From an uncultured Haloferula sp. (GTDB lineage: Bacteria > Verrucomicrobiota > Verrucomicrobiae > Verrucomicrobiales > Akkermansiaceae): a DNA stretch of 11,035 nucleotides. Below are positions 1 through 6,930 of this stretch, piece after piece; within the stretch, counting starts at the first letter, position 1; each line of letters opens with the position of its first letter. Where the stretch lies: positions 1 to 11,035 of the forward strand of contig CAMLOZ010000049.1 in assembly GCA_946481625.1 (NCBI GenBank), read 5' to 3'. The position numbers were made by a program, and so were the translations under genes. The notes under the pieces are model-generated. The model saw only the letters and a list, made by a program, of their open reading frames with translations. It was not told the origin of the DNA and did no database searches.

Positions 1-1544
1 GCGTGAACCGGGTGGTGCGCCGCGGAGCGATCGCGATGATCGTCTATGCCGGCCTGGTCTTCATGACCTACAAGACCTTCCAGAAGGTTCCCTCGGGCTT
101 TGTGCCGGAGCAGGACAAGCAGTACCTCGTCGCTTTCGCCCAGCTTCCCGACGGCGCTTCGCTGGAGCGCACCGATGAAGTGGTACGCAAGATGGGGGAG
201 ATCATGCTCAAGCATCCCGGCGTCGCCGATTCCATCGCCTTCCCCGGTCTCTCGATCAACGGCTTCACCAACAGCCCGAACGCCGGTATCGCCTTCGTCG
301 GACTCAAGTCCTTCGAGGAGCGCGAGGGCAAGGGCATGTCGGGCAAGGAAATCGCCGCGCAGCTCCAAGCCGAGTTCAACGGCATCCAAGGGGCCTTCGT
401 CGCCATCTTCCCGCCGCCGCCGGTTAACGGCCTCGGCACCACCGGCGGCTTCAAGCTCTACGTGGAAGATCGCGCCGGCCTCGGCTACGACGAACTCTAC
501 AACTCGACCCAGGCGCTGATCGCGAAAGCGAACCAGACGCCCGGCCTCGCCGGGGTCTTCTCGGGCTTCACCGTGAATACCCCGCAGCTCGAAGCCGATG
601 TCGATCGGGCGAAGGCGAAGCAACAGGGTATCCCGCTGGGCAACATCTTCGAGACGATGCAGATCAATCTCGGTTCGCTTTACGTGAACGACTTCAACCG
701 CTTCGGCCGCACTTACCAGGTGGTCGCCCAGGCCGATGCGGAGTTCCGCACGAATGCCGATGACATCGCGCGCCTCAGGACCCGCAATGAAAAGGGCCAG
801 ATGGTCCCGCTCGGCTCGGTGCTCGACGTGAAGGAAACCTACGGTCCGGAGCGCGCGATGCGTTACAACGGCTATCCCGCCGCCGAGATCAACGGGGGCC
901 CGGCACCCGGCTTCAGTTCCGGCCAAGCCGAGGCGCTCATGGAGCAGGTTGCGAAGGAAACCTTGCCGAAGGGCATTGCCATGGAATGGACGGACCTGAC
1001 CTACCAGCGCATCCTCGCCGGGAACACGGGAGTCCTGATCTTCCCGCTCAGCATCCTGCTCGTGTTCCTGGTACTGGCCGCGCAGTACGAAAGCTTCAGA
1101 TTGCCATTTGCGGTCCTCCTGATCGTCCCGATGGCCCTGCTCTCCGCGATGGCGGGCGTCTGGCTCACCGATGGCGACAACAACATCTTCACCCAGATCG
1201 GCTTGATCGTGCTGATCGGCCTCGCGGCGAAGAACGCGATCCTCATCGTCGAGTTCGCCGTGAAGCTCCGCGAGGAAGGGAAGGGGATCATCGAGTCCGC
1301 GGTCGAGGCCACCCGCCTGCGCTTGCGCCCGATCCTGATGACCTCCATCGCCTTCATCGCCGGTGTCTATCCGCTCGTTGCCGCCAGCGGTGCCGGTGCG
1401 GAGATGCGGCAGGCCATGGGCATCGCGGTGTTCTCCGGCATGATCGGGGTCACGATCTTCGGCCTCTTCTTCACGCCGATCTTCTACGTGCTGCTGGAGC
1501 GCATCGGCGCGAAGAAAAAACCCGAACCTACCGCTGCCCATTGA
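1..1544 (+). CDS. RND (HAE1/AcrB-type) efflux pump, inner-membrane subunit, C-terminal half (5' partial)
   Basis: Proton-driven inner-membrane pump of a tripartite multidrug efflux system. The gene enters the window already open: the frame runs in from base 1, so the GTG at base 3 is an internal valine. About 513 residues are visible of a family length near 1,050. The fragment begins at TM7 (about residues 8-25), followed by the family motif VPSGFVPEQDKQ. The second periplasmic porter/docking loop follows, with GGFKLYVEDRAGLG and YVNDFNRFGRTYQV, then TM8-12. The TM10 signature KNAILIVEFA is intact and its lysine (residue 410 of the fragment) corresponds to AcrB Lys940 of the proton relay. The TM4 aspartates lie outside the window. 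The protein ends in a short basic/proline tail after the last helix. The outer-membrane channel gene follows after 18 nt, so this is one operon. Substrates cannot be predicted; family assignment is secure. Confidence 0.96.
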   Translation, partial: VNRVVRRGAIAMIVYAGLVFMTYKTFQKVPSGFVPEQDKQYLVAFAQLPDGASLERTDEVVRKMGEIMLKHPGVADSIAFPGLSINGFTNSPNAGIAFVGLKSFEEREGKGMSGKEIAAQLQAEFNGIQGAFVAIFPPPPVNGLGTTGGFKLYVEDRAGLGYDELYNSTQALIAKANQTPGLAGVFSGFTVNTPQLEADVDRAKAKQQGIPLGNIFETMQINLGSLYVNDFNRFGRTYQVVAQADAEFRTNADDIARLRTRNEKGQMVPLGSVLDVKETYGPERAMRYNGYPAAEINGGPAPGFSSGQAEALMEQVAKETLPKGIAMEWTDLTYQRILAGNTGVLIFPLSILLVFLVLAAQYESFRLPFAVLLIVPMALLSAMAGVWLTDGDNNIFTQIGLIVLIGLAAKNAILIVEFAVKLREEGKGIIESAVEATRLRLRPILMTSIAFIAGVYPLVAASGAGAEMRQAMGIAVFSGMIGVTIFGLFFTPIFYVLLERIGAKKKPEPTAAH

Positions 1545-1562
1545 TTTGAAAGGATACCAATC

Positions 1563-2939
1563 ATGAACTCTTCCCGTCTCATCCTGCTCACCGCAGCTCT
1601 CTTCACCTCCTGCTCCTTCGTTCCCCCGCTCGACAAGCCGGGTGTCGAAGTCGTGCCCGTCAGTTTCTCCGGCAATGGCAGCGGCTCCGCTCCCGCCGCG
1701 CTCGACTGGCGCTCTTTCTTCACCGATCCGCGCCTCAAGAAACTCGTCGGCACCGCGCTGGAGAACAACCGCGACCTCCGCGTCGCCGCGCTGAACGTGG
1801 AGCATTCGCGGGCGCAGTACGGCATTTCCCGTAGCGCGCTATTCCCTTCCGTCGATTTGTCCGCCACCGGCTCACGACGGCGGACACCGGGCTCGACCGT
1901 CTCCGGGGGGACGGCGGTCGAGTCCCGGAACTACGACGTTTCCGTCGGCCTCGTCTCGTACGAGCTCGATCTCTTCGGCCGCGTCCGCAGTCTGAACCAG
2001 GCCGCCCTCGAACGCTACTTCGCCAGCGATGCCGCCCGCCTCGGCGTGCAGATCTCCCTGGTCGCGGAAGTCGCCAGCCAGTACTTCGCCGAGCGCGCGC
2101 TGCTCGAGCAGATCGCGCTCTCCGAGCAGACCCTGCACTCCGTCAGCCAGACCTACGACCTCACGAAGACCCGCCTCGATGCCGGAGACGTCTCCGAACT
2201 GGATGCCCGCTCGGTGGAGATCCAGGTCCAGACCGCGAAGGCCAATCTTGCCGCCTACCGCCAGCAGCTTGCCGTCACCCATAACGCCCTCGCGTTTCTG
2301 ACCGGTGCTTCGCTCGACGGTTTGCCCGATGGCCGCAGCCTCGAACAAGGCCTCGTCGCGGACCTCCGCGCCGGCGTGCCCTCCGATCTGCTCGTGCGTC
2401 GTCCCGACATCATTGAAACCGAGCACGAACTCCGCGCCGCGAATGCCGACATCGGTGCCGCCCGCGCCGCCTTCTTTCCGCGTATCACCCTGACCGGCAG
2501 CGCCGGCACCGCGAGCCGTAGCCTCGGCGATCTCTTCCAAAGCGGCTCCAGCGCCTGGGCCTTCTCCCCGCAGATCAGCGTGCCGATCTTCGACGGCGGC
2601 CTCAACAAGGCGAACCTCGACGCCGCGCAAGTCCGCAAGCAGATCGAGATCGCCCGCTACGAAAGGGCAATCCAGAACGGCTTCCGCGAAGTCTCCGACG
2701 GCCTCGTCGCGCGCAGCGGCATCAATAGCCAGATCGCCGCCATCGAGGGCCTCGTTGAAGCTCAGCAGCGTCGCTTCGACCTGGCCAATGCCCGCTACAC
2801 GCAGGGCGTGGACAGCTACTTCGAAGTGCTTGACGCCCATCAGGAACTCTACGCCGCGCGTCAGTCCCTGATCCAGCTCCGCCTTGCCCGCCTCACCAAC
2901 GCGGTCGGTCTCTACAAGGCCCTCGGGGGCGGTTGGTGA
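1563..2939 (+). CDS. Outer-membrane efflux channel lipoprotein (NodT/OprM-type, OEP family)
   Basis: TolC-like trimeric exit duct that completes the RND pump encoded just upstream. It has 458 residues, normal for OprM/CusC/NodT proteins. The N-terminus is a lipoprotein signal: a hydrophobic stretch (residues 6-14) leads to a lipobox-like FTSC with the modified cysteine at residue 17, although Phe at the -3 position is less usual. Two OEP repeats follow. The first starts at about residue 50 with DWRSFFTDPRLKKL and includes YELDLFGR. The second carries the conserved RRPDI motif, then AARAAFFPRITLTGSAG and SVPIFDGG, which are diagnostic of the NodT subfamily. The ATG is preceded by AAAGGA at 1549-1554, 8 nt upstream, the clearest Shine-Dalgarno site in the window. 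It is 18 nt after the pump gene, so the two are co-transcribed. Confidence 0.95.
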   Translation: MNSSRLILLTAALFTSCSFVPPLDKPGVEVVPVSFSGNGSGSAPAALDWRSFFTDPRLKKLVGTALENNRDLRVAALNVEHSRAQYGISRSALFPSVDLSATGSRRRTPGSTVSGGTAVESRNYDVSVGLVSYELDLFGRVRSLNQAALERYFASDAARLGVQISLVAEVASQYFAERALLEQIALSEQTLHSVSQTYDLTKTRLDAGDVSELDARSVEIQVQTAKANLAAYRQQLAVTHNALAFLTGASLDGLPDGRSLEQGLVADLRAGVPSDLLVRRPDIIETEHELRAANADIGAARAAFFPRITLTGSAGTASRSLGDLFQSGSSAWAFSPQISVPIFDGGLNKANLDAAQVRKQIEIARYERAIQNGFREVSDGLVARSGINSQIAAIEGLVEAQQRRFDLANARYTQGVDSYFEVLDAHQELYAARQSLIQLRLARLTNAVGLYKALGGGW

Positions 2940-2959
2940 CCCTCTCAATACAACAGCAC

Positions 2960-3406
2960 ATGAACCATATCGACCTCACCCAACGTCCGCCCCGCAGCAT
3001 GCGCGTCCGCCTTGGCCGCTACGTCATCCTGCCGCGCATGCTCGACAAGTGTCGCGCCACCCTCGCCGGCAAGAATGGCGAGTACCACTACGCTTGCCCC
3101 GTGGACCAGCACTTCCTGAATTTCGTCGGCATCGATGCCGAGGCGCTCAAGGCCGAAGTCGCCACCGGCAAGGGTGATGGCGAGATCCTCGAGTGGATCG
3201 AAGCCAACGCCACCAAGCCCCGTGAACCATGGGAGATCGCCCAGTGGAGCCAGTTCCACGAAACCCGCGGCGTGGATAGCGATGCGGAAACCCTCGCATG
3301 GTACGCCGAATCGATCGGCAAAATCACCACCACTCGCGAGGACATCCGCACCATCGCCGACTTCCTCGATCTCGACGACCACGTCACCTTCGGCGGAAAG
3401 GCCTGA
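2960..3406 (+). CDS. DUF5069 family protein (copy 1)
   Basis: Small soluble protein of 148 residues with no signal peptide or membrane helix. I recognise the DUF5069 pattern common in Verrucomicrobiota: N-terminal DLTQRPPRS, then RLGRYVILPRMLDKCRA (about residues 17-33), YACPVDQHFLNFVGID, GEILEWIE and a C-terminal ADFLDLDD. The function of the family is unknown. I chose the ATG at 2960 because it gives the usual family N-terminus; TTG 2933 and GTG 2936 in the same frame would overlap the preceding gene and add residues with no family match. No good Shine-Dalgarno site precedes the ATG. The gene sits 20 nt after the efflux channel gene, so it is probably the last gene of the efflux operon, but nothing in its sequence links it to transport. 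It has the same layout as the gene at 6931-7374, but the two are clearly divergent. Confidence 0.9.
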   Translation: MNHIDLTQRPPRSMRVRLGRYVILPRMLDKCRATLAGKNGEYHYACPVDQHFLNFVGIDAEALKAEVATGKGDGEILEWIEANATKPREPWEIAQWSQFHETRGVDSDAETLAWYAESIGKITTTREDIRTIADFLDLDDHVTFGGKA

Positions 3407-3433
3407 GGCTTTCCGGGATGGTTGGAGGAAAAG

Positions 3434-3457
3434 GGGCGCGGTCGCATGACCGCGCCC
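3434..3457 (-). terminator. Perfect 10-bp GC hairpin between convergent genes; probable rho-independent terminator
   Basis: The stem GGGCGCGGTC (3434-3443) pairs perfectly with GACCGCGCCC (3448-3457) around a GCAT loop. It lies 8 nt past the stop codon of the Ohr gene on the minus strand, and in that direction the stem is followed by CTTTTCC, a short U-rich run. On the plus strand it lies 27 nt after the DUF5069 stop, but only GTTT follows nearby. It probably serves mainly the Ohr gene and may stop transcription from both sides. Confidence 0.7.
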
Positions 3458-3465
3458 TGACCGTT

Positions 3466-3888
3466 TCAGGCGACTTTCAGGCTCACCGGAATATTCCCCT
3501 TCGTCGCGTGCGAATAGGGACAAACCACGTGCGCCTTATCCACCAGATCCTTCACCTTCGCCGGGTCGAGTTCCGGCACGGTGATCGTGAGTTCCACCTC
3601 GATCCCGAAACCGCTGCCGTCGTCGCGCGGCCCGATCCCCACCTGTGCCGTCACGGTCGCTTCGGCCGGGATATGGATCTTCTCTTTCCCCGCGACGAAC
3701 TTGAGCGCGCCGAGGAAACACGCCGAGTAACCCGCGGCGAAAAGCTGCTCCGGATTCGTTCCCGGCCCGCCCGCTCCGCCGAGTTCCTTCGGGGTCGAGA
3801 GCGTCACGGCGAGCACGCCGTCCGCGGACTTCGAACTTCCTTCGCGGCCGCCCGTGGAGGTCGCTTGCGTCTTGTAGAGTACGTTCAT
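3466..3888 (-). CDS. ohr: Ohr-type organic hydroperoxide reductase (OsmC/Ohr family)
   Basis: Cytosolic thiol peroxidase that reduces organic and fatty-acid hydroperoxides, in the studied members with lipoylated protein as reductant. The 140-residue length is typical of Ohr. All catalytic features are visible: the reactive cysteine C57 in AAGYSACFLGAL, the resolving C123 in VVCPYSHATKGN, the arginine R15 in GGREG, and the glutamate E48 in TNPEQLF. VCPYSxATRGN-like ends mark Ohr rather than OsmC. I start at the ATG at 3886-3888, which gives the family N-terminus MNVLYKTxAT; the frame is open 18 codons further upstream but that part has no family character. It is transcribed alone, convergent with the efflux operon and divergent from the phosphatase operon. 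No linked MarR-type ohrR gene is in the window, and I see no AT-rich OhrR-like palindrome in the upstream spacer. Confidence 0.95.
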   Translation of the reverse strand: MNVLYKTQATSTGGREGSSKSADGVLAVTLSTPKELGGAGGPGTNPEQLFAAGYSACFLGALKFVAGKEKIHIPAEATVTAQVGIGPRDDGSGFGIEVELTITVPELDPAKVKDLVDKAHVVCPYSHATKGNIPVSLKVA

Positions 3889-3947
3889 GGCGTCCCGGAT
3901 GTAGCCCCGATTTGCCGCCATGCAAGCCACCGTTAAGAACAACCGGT

Positions 3948-3990
3948 GCCCTCCGCGTTTTCCTCCGCGACCTTTGCGTCTCCGCGGTTC
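3948..3990. repeat. Degenerate copy of the CTCTGCG/TTTGCGTCTCTGCGG-type interspersed intergenic repeat
   Basis: The spacer between the divergent genes contains CTCCGCG at 3951, CTCCGCG at 3963, TTTGCG at 3973 and CTCCGCGG at 3980, joined by TTTTC, ACC and T. Read on the plus strand this follows the intergenic repeat seen in many environmental bacterial genomes (roughly CTCTGCGTTTTC, CTCTGCG, TCCTTTGCGT, CTCTGCGGTT), here with C in place of T at several positions. The resemblance is from memory, not a search. Its function is unknown. Read through in frame it gives RVFLRDLCVSAV, a typical spurious N-terminus, which supports starting the phosphatase at 4068 instead. Confidence 0.55.
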
Positions 3991-4067
3991 GTTCTATCCT
4001 CCCACTCCATCCCGGTCCCCAATGCACGTCATTGCCATTCGTCCCCGAAAGTGGCTTCCTCGTCCCA

Positions 4068-4757
4068 ATGTCAGTCACGCGCATCTTCCTCATCCGCCAC
4101 GGAGCCACCGTTCTCACCGCGGAGGATCGCTTCGCCGGGTCCACGGATGTCGAGCTCTCCGATGAAGGCCGCAGCCAGGTCGGCCGCCTTGCCGAGCGCC
4201 TGAGCCTCATCCCGGTCGATGCCGTCTATGCCTCGCCTCTTGGACGCACCATGGAAACCGCGCGCATCCTCGCCGCGCCCCACGCCATGGACGTGCAGGC
4301 CCGCGATGGCCTCCGCGAAATCTCCCACGGCCACTGGGAACAACTCACGCGCAAGGAGGTGGAGGACTCCTACCCGGACGAAGCCGCCGCATGGGACCGA
4401 GACCCCTTCACCTTCGCGCCCGCCGGTGGCGAAAGCGGCCTCGCCGTCACCGCCCGCGCCTTGCCCGCGCTGCTCGATATCGTCCAGGCCCACGAGGGAA
4501 AGCCGGTCATCGTCGTCTCGCACAAGGCCACCATCCGCCTGCTTCTCAGTTCGCTCTTGGGCTTCGATCCCCGCCGCTACCGCGACAATCTCGACCAGGA
4601 TCCCGCGGCCCTGAACATCATCGATTTCAAGGACCCGGTCCGCGCCCGCCTGATGCTCTTCAACGACAGCTCCCACTACTCCGAATCCGGCATGGCCATC
4701 CCCGATATCGCCGGGGCATGCCTCTCGAAGTGGTGGGCTTCCGACTCCCATCCATGA
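4068..4757 (+). CDS. Histidine phosphatase family protein (phosphoglycerate mutase-like)
   Basis: Cytosolic phosphatase or mutase of the histidine phosphatase superfamily, 229 residues. The phospho-accepting histidine is H11 in the RHG motif of FLIRHGAT. Arginines R10 and R60 (ASPLGRTMETA) and the acid residue E84 (GLREISHGHWE) complete the pocket. The second histidine is H152 in VVSHKATIRLLL; most relatives have SHGG(V/T)xR here, so Lys153 is unusual. The W90-E91 after REISHG resembles cobalamin-pathway phosphatases and broad-specificity phosphatases, so the substrate is uncertain. The chosen ATG at 4068 gives a start just before the first strand; an in-frame extension to 3912 would be translated from the repeat in the spacer. 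It is the first gene of a five-gene operon: its TGA overlaps the next ATG as ATGA, so translation is probably coupled to the isomerase gene. Confidence 0.9.
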   Translation: MSVTRIFLIRHGATVLTAEDRFAGSTDVELSDEGRSQVGRLAERLSLIPVDAVYASPLGRTMETARILAAPHAMDVQARDGLREISHGHWEQLTRKEVEDSYPDEAAAWDRDPFTFAPAGGESGLAVTARALPALLDIVQAHEGKPVIVVSHKATIRLLLSSLLGFDPRRYRDNLDQDPAALNIIDFKDPVRARLMLFNDSSHYSESGMAIPDIAGACLSKWWASDSHP

Positions 4758-5182
4758 AGATCGCCATCGGCTCCGACCACGCCGGCTTCCGCTACAAGCA
4801 GGAGATCGTCACGCATCTCCGCGCCGCCGGTCACGAGGTCGCGGACTTCGGCACGGATTCCACCGAATCCGTCGATTATCCCGTCTTCATCCGCCCCGTT
4901 GCGGAAGCCGTTGCTGCCGGTCGATACGAGCGCGGCATCGTCCTCGGTGGCTCCGGCAATGGCGAGGCGATGGCCGCAAATCGCGTCCGCGGCGTGCGTT
5001 GCGGCCTCTGCTGGAATGCCGAGTCCGCCCGCCTCACCCGCCTGCACAACGACGCGAATGTCCTCTCTCTCGGTGAGCGCATGATGGACCTCGCCACGGC
5101 GCTGGAGATCGTGGATGTCTTTCTCTCCACATCCTTCGAGGGCGGACGCCACCTCGCCCGCATCCAACAGCTCGACGCATGA
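4754..5182 (+). CDS. rpiB: RpiB/LacAB family sugar-phosphate isomerase (probable ribose-5-phosphate isomerase B)
   Basis: Interconverts ribose 5-phosphate and ribulose 5-phosphate (or related aldose/ketose phosphates) in the cytosolic pentose phosphate pathway. At 142 residues it has the normal length. The N-terminal GSDHAGF (D8, H9) and VDYPVF are the ring-opening and substrate-binding motifs. The catalytic segment reads GGSGNGEAMAANRVRG (residues 65-80). The cysteine base of E. coli RpiB is replaced by Gly65, while Glu71 sits where Mycobacterium tuberculosis RpiB has its catalytic Glu75, so this is the actinobacterial-type active site rather than a dead enzyme. H98, R109 and R132 match the phosphate-binding and proton-transfer residues of that group. 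The ATG overlaps the phosphatase stop and its own TGA overlaps the next ATG, both as ATGA. Activity on another sugar phosphate (as in LacAB or EryH/EryI relatives) cannot be excluded. Confidence 0.93.
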   Translation: MKIAIGSDHAGFRYKQEIVTHLRAAGHEVADFGTDSTESVDYPVFIRPVAEAVAAGRYERGIVLGGSGNGEAMAANRVRGVRCGLCWNAESARLTRLHNDANVLSLGERMMDLATALEIVDVFLSTSFEGGRHLARIQQLDA

Positions 5183-5625
5183 AACCGCACCTGCTGCCGC
5201 AGGACATCGAGACCTTCCTGCACGGGAAAATCCCGCTCACGAAGGCGATGGGCGTCAGCGTGGAGTCGTATGACGACGACCGCCTCGTCGTTACCGCGCC
5301 GCTCGATGTGAACCATAACCACCTCGGCACCGCCTTCGGCGGCAGCCTCGCCGCCATCGCCACCCTCGCCGGCTACTGCCTCCTCTGGCTCGAGCTCGGC
5401 GACAAGGAAGCACACATCGTCATCCGCAGCGCGAAGATCTCCTACGATCGCCCCGTGCGCGGCAATATCCGCGCCTGCTGCAGCCGCCCCGGGGAGCAGG
5501 CCCTGGCGCGATTCCGGAAGAGCTACGAACGCACCGGCAAGGCGCGCATCAAGCTGGCCGTGACGATCGGAGAGGACGACAATACCTGCGTGGAGTTCGA
5601 TGGCATCTACGTCGCCATCCGCTGA
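5179..5625 (+). CDS. Stand-alone YiiD_C-type hotdog thioesterase
   Basis: Soluble protein of 148 residues with the single-hotdog fold of the putative thioesterase family that forms the C-terminal domain of E. coli YiiD (now FabY). Here there is no acetyltransferase domain. Visible features are the N-terminal helix HGKIPLTKAMGVSVESYD, the strand ending in APLDVNHNHLGTAFGGSLAAI (residues 40-60), which forms the central helix and active-site region with N45 and H48, and the strands around RSAKISYDRPVRG (83-95). Members are thought to hydrolyse acyl-CoA or acyl-ACP thioesters, but no substrate can be read from the sequence. The start overlaps the isomerase stop as ATGA, and the kinase gene begins 1 nt after its stop, so it is an internal gene of the operon. 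Confidence 0.85.
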   Translation: MKPHLLPQDIETFLHGKIPLTKAMGVSVESYDDDRLVVTAPLDVNHNHLGTAFGGSLAAIATLAGYCLLWLELGDKEAHIVIRSAKISYDRPVRGNIRACCSRPGEQALARFRKSYERTGKARIKLAVTIGEDDNTCVEFDGIYVAIR

Positions 5626-5626
5626 C

Positions 5627-6919
5627 ATGAGCATTGCCGCCGCTACCCTCGCGGACCTGCGCGCAGGCAAGCTCGCCGGAGCCACTCGCCTCGACCTCTC
5701 CTGCGGCCTCGACTCCTTCCCTGGGGAGATCTTCGACCTCGCCGCCTCGCTTGAAGTCCTGAACCTGACCGGGAACCGGCTCTCTTCCCTTCCGGACGAG
5801 CTTCCTCGCCTCAAGAAGCTCAGGATCCTCTTCTGCTCCTCGAACGACTTCGATCATCTCCCCGAGGTGCTCGGTCGTTGCCCCTCGCTCGAGATGATCG
5901 GATTCAAGTCGAACCGCATCGGGAGGGTGGGGGAGGAATCGCTTCCACCTTCGCTCCGTTGGCTGATCCTCACCGACAACCGCATCGGGGAAATCCCCGC
6001 GTCCATCGGCCGTTGCACCAGGCTCCGCAAGCTCATGCTCGCAGGCAACCGCCTCACCCGCTTGCCGGACGAGATGGCCTCCTGCGCCGCCCTCGAACTG
6101 ATCCGGCTCTCCGCCAACCGTTTCACATCCCTCCCTTCCTGGCTCTTCGGCCTGCCCCGTCTCTCATGGCTCGCCATCGGCGGCAATCCTCTGACAGAGT
6201 CCTCGCCCGTATCGGATCCTCCTTCCGTTCCCTGGTCCGACATCGTCCTGAAAGAGAAGCTCGGCGAAGGTGCCTCCGGCGTCATCCACAAGGCACTCCG
6301 CAGATCCGGCGATGACCTCCTTCCCGCCGCCGTGAAGATCTTCAAAGGCACCGTCACCAGCGACGGTCTCCCCGCCGATGAAATGGACGCCAGCCTCGCC
6401 GCGGGCAATCACCCGCATCTCATCCCCGTGACCGGAAAAGTCACCGGCCACCCGGATGGCTCGCACGCCCTCGTCATGGAGTGGGTCGGTGCCGAATTCC
6501 GCAGTCTTGCCGGGCCCCCGGACTTTGAAACCTGCACCCGCGATGTCTATCCGCCGCAGGCATCCTTCACTCCCGCTTCCATCCGCCGGATCGCGAGGTC
6601 CATCGCATCCGCCGCCGCTGCCCTTCATTCCCGCGGCATCCTGCATGGCGACCTCTACGCCCATAACATCCTCTGGAATGGCAACGGCCATGCCCTCCTC
6701 GGCGACTTCGGCGCGGCCTCCTTCCATCCGCCCGACATCCCGCCCCACGCGCTCGAGCGCCTCGAAGTGCGCGCCTTCGGCTGCCTCCTCGAAGAACTCC
6801 TGGCCCGCGCCGATCCCTCCCATCCGGACGACCTAAAGGACCTCCGAGATCTCGCCGCTCGCTGTCTCTCGCCCCGCCCCGCCGGCCGCCCTCTCTTCCA
6901 TCAGATATCCGTCCCTTGA
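5627..6919 (+). CDS. Leucine-rich-repeat protein with C-terminal Ser/Thr-type protein kinase domain
   Basis: A 430-residue two-domain protein without signal peptide or membrane helix, so probably cytosolic. Residues 18-190 form about eight leucine-rich repeats with a nearly exact 23-residue period (repeat starts at 42, 65, 88, 110, 133, 156, 179), such as LEVLNLTGNRLSSLPDEL. A compact kinase domain follows from about 204: glycine-rich loop KLGEGASGVIHKA (211-223), AAVKIFKG with the ATP-binding lysine K237, HGDLYAHNIL with catalytic D342 and N347, and DFG at 360-362. The loop has HGD instead of HRD and the activation segment is very short with no obvious APE. This layout matches a known bacterial family annotated as LRR-containing protein kinase. 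The ATG at 5627 follows the thioesterase stop by 1 nt; an in-frame ATG at 5600 would overlap that gene and adds nine unrelated residues. Targets are unknown; the LRR part presumably binds a protein partner. Confidence 0.92.
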   Translation: MSIAAATLADLRAGKLAGATRLDLSCGLDSFPGEIFDLAASLEVLNLTGNRLSSLPDELPRLKKLRILFCSSNDFDHLPEVLGRCPSLEMIGFKSNRIGRVGEESLPPSLRWLILTDNRIGEIPASIGRCTRLRKLMLAGNRLTRLPDEMASCAALELIRLSANRFTSLPSWLFGLPRLSWLAIGGNPLTESSPVSDPPSVPWSDIVLKEKLGEGASGVIHKALRRSGDDLLPAAVKIFKGTVTSDGLPADEMDASLAAGNHPHLIPVTGKVTGHPDGSHALVMEWVGAEFRSLAGPPDFETCTRDVYPPQASFTPASIRRIARSIASAAAALHSRGILHGDLYAHNILWNGNGHALLGDFGAASFHPPDIPPHALERLEVRAFGCLLEELLARADPSHPDDLKDLRDLAARCLSPRPAGRPLFHQISVP

Positions 6920-6930
6920 GCTCCGGCCTC

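Noticed and set aside
1872..2948. Long open frame of 358 codons on the minus strand
   Set aside because: It lies opposite the clear outer-membrane channel gene; its translation is rich in Gly, Ala, Glu and Val with no family motif, as expected for the antisense of C/G-ending codons.
3898..3925. Possible minus-strand promoter for ohr (TTGCAT, 16 nt, TACATC)
   Set aside because: Only three matches in each box, and the transcript would start about 3 nt before the ATG; too weak to list as a feature.
3889..3942. Longer Ohr start adding 18 residues
   Set aside because: The family begins at MNVLYKT; the extension has no counterpart in Ohr proteins of 140 residues.
3912..4067. N-terminal extension of the histidine phosphatase by 52 residues
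   Set aside because: The extra part is translated from the intergenic repeat and gives a typical spurious sequence (RVFLRDLCVSAV); the fold's first strand starts right after the ATG at 4068.
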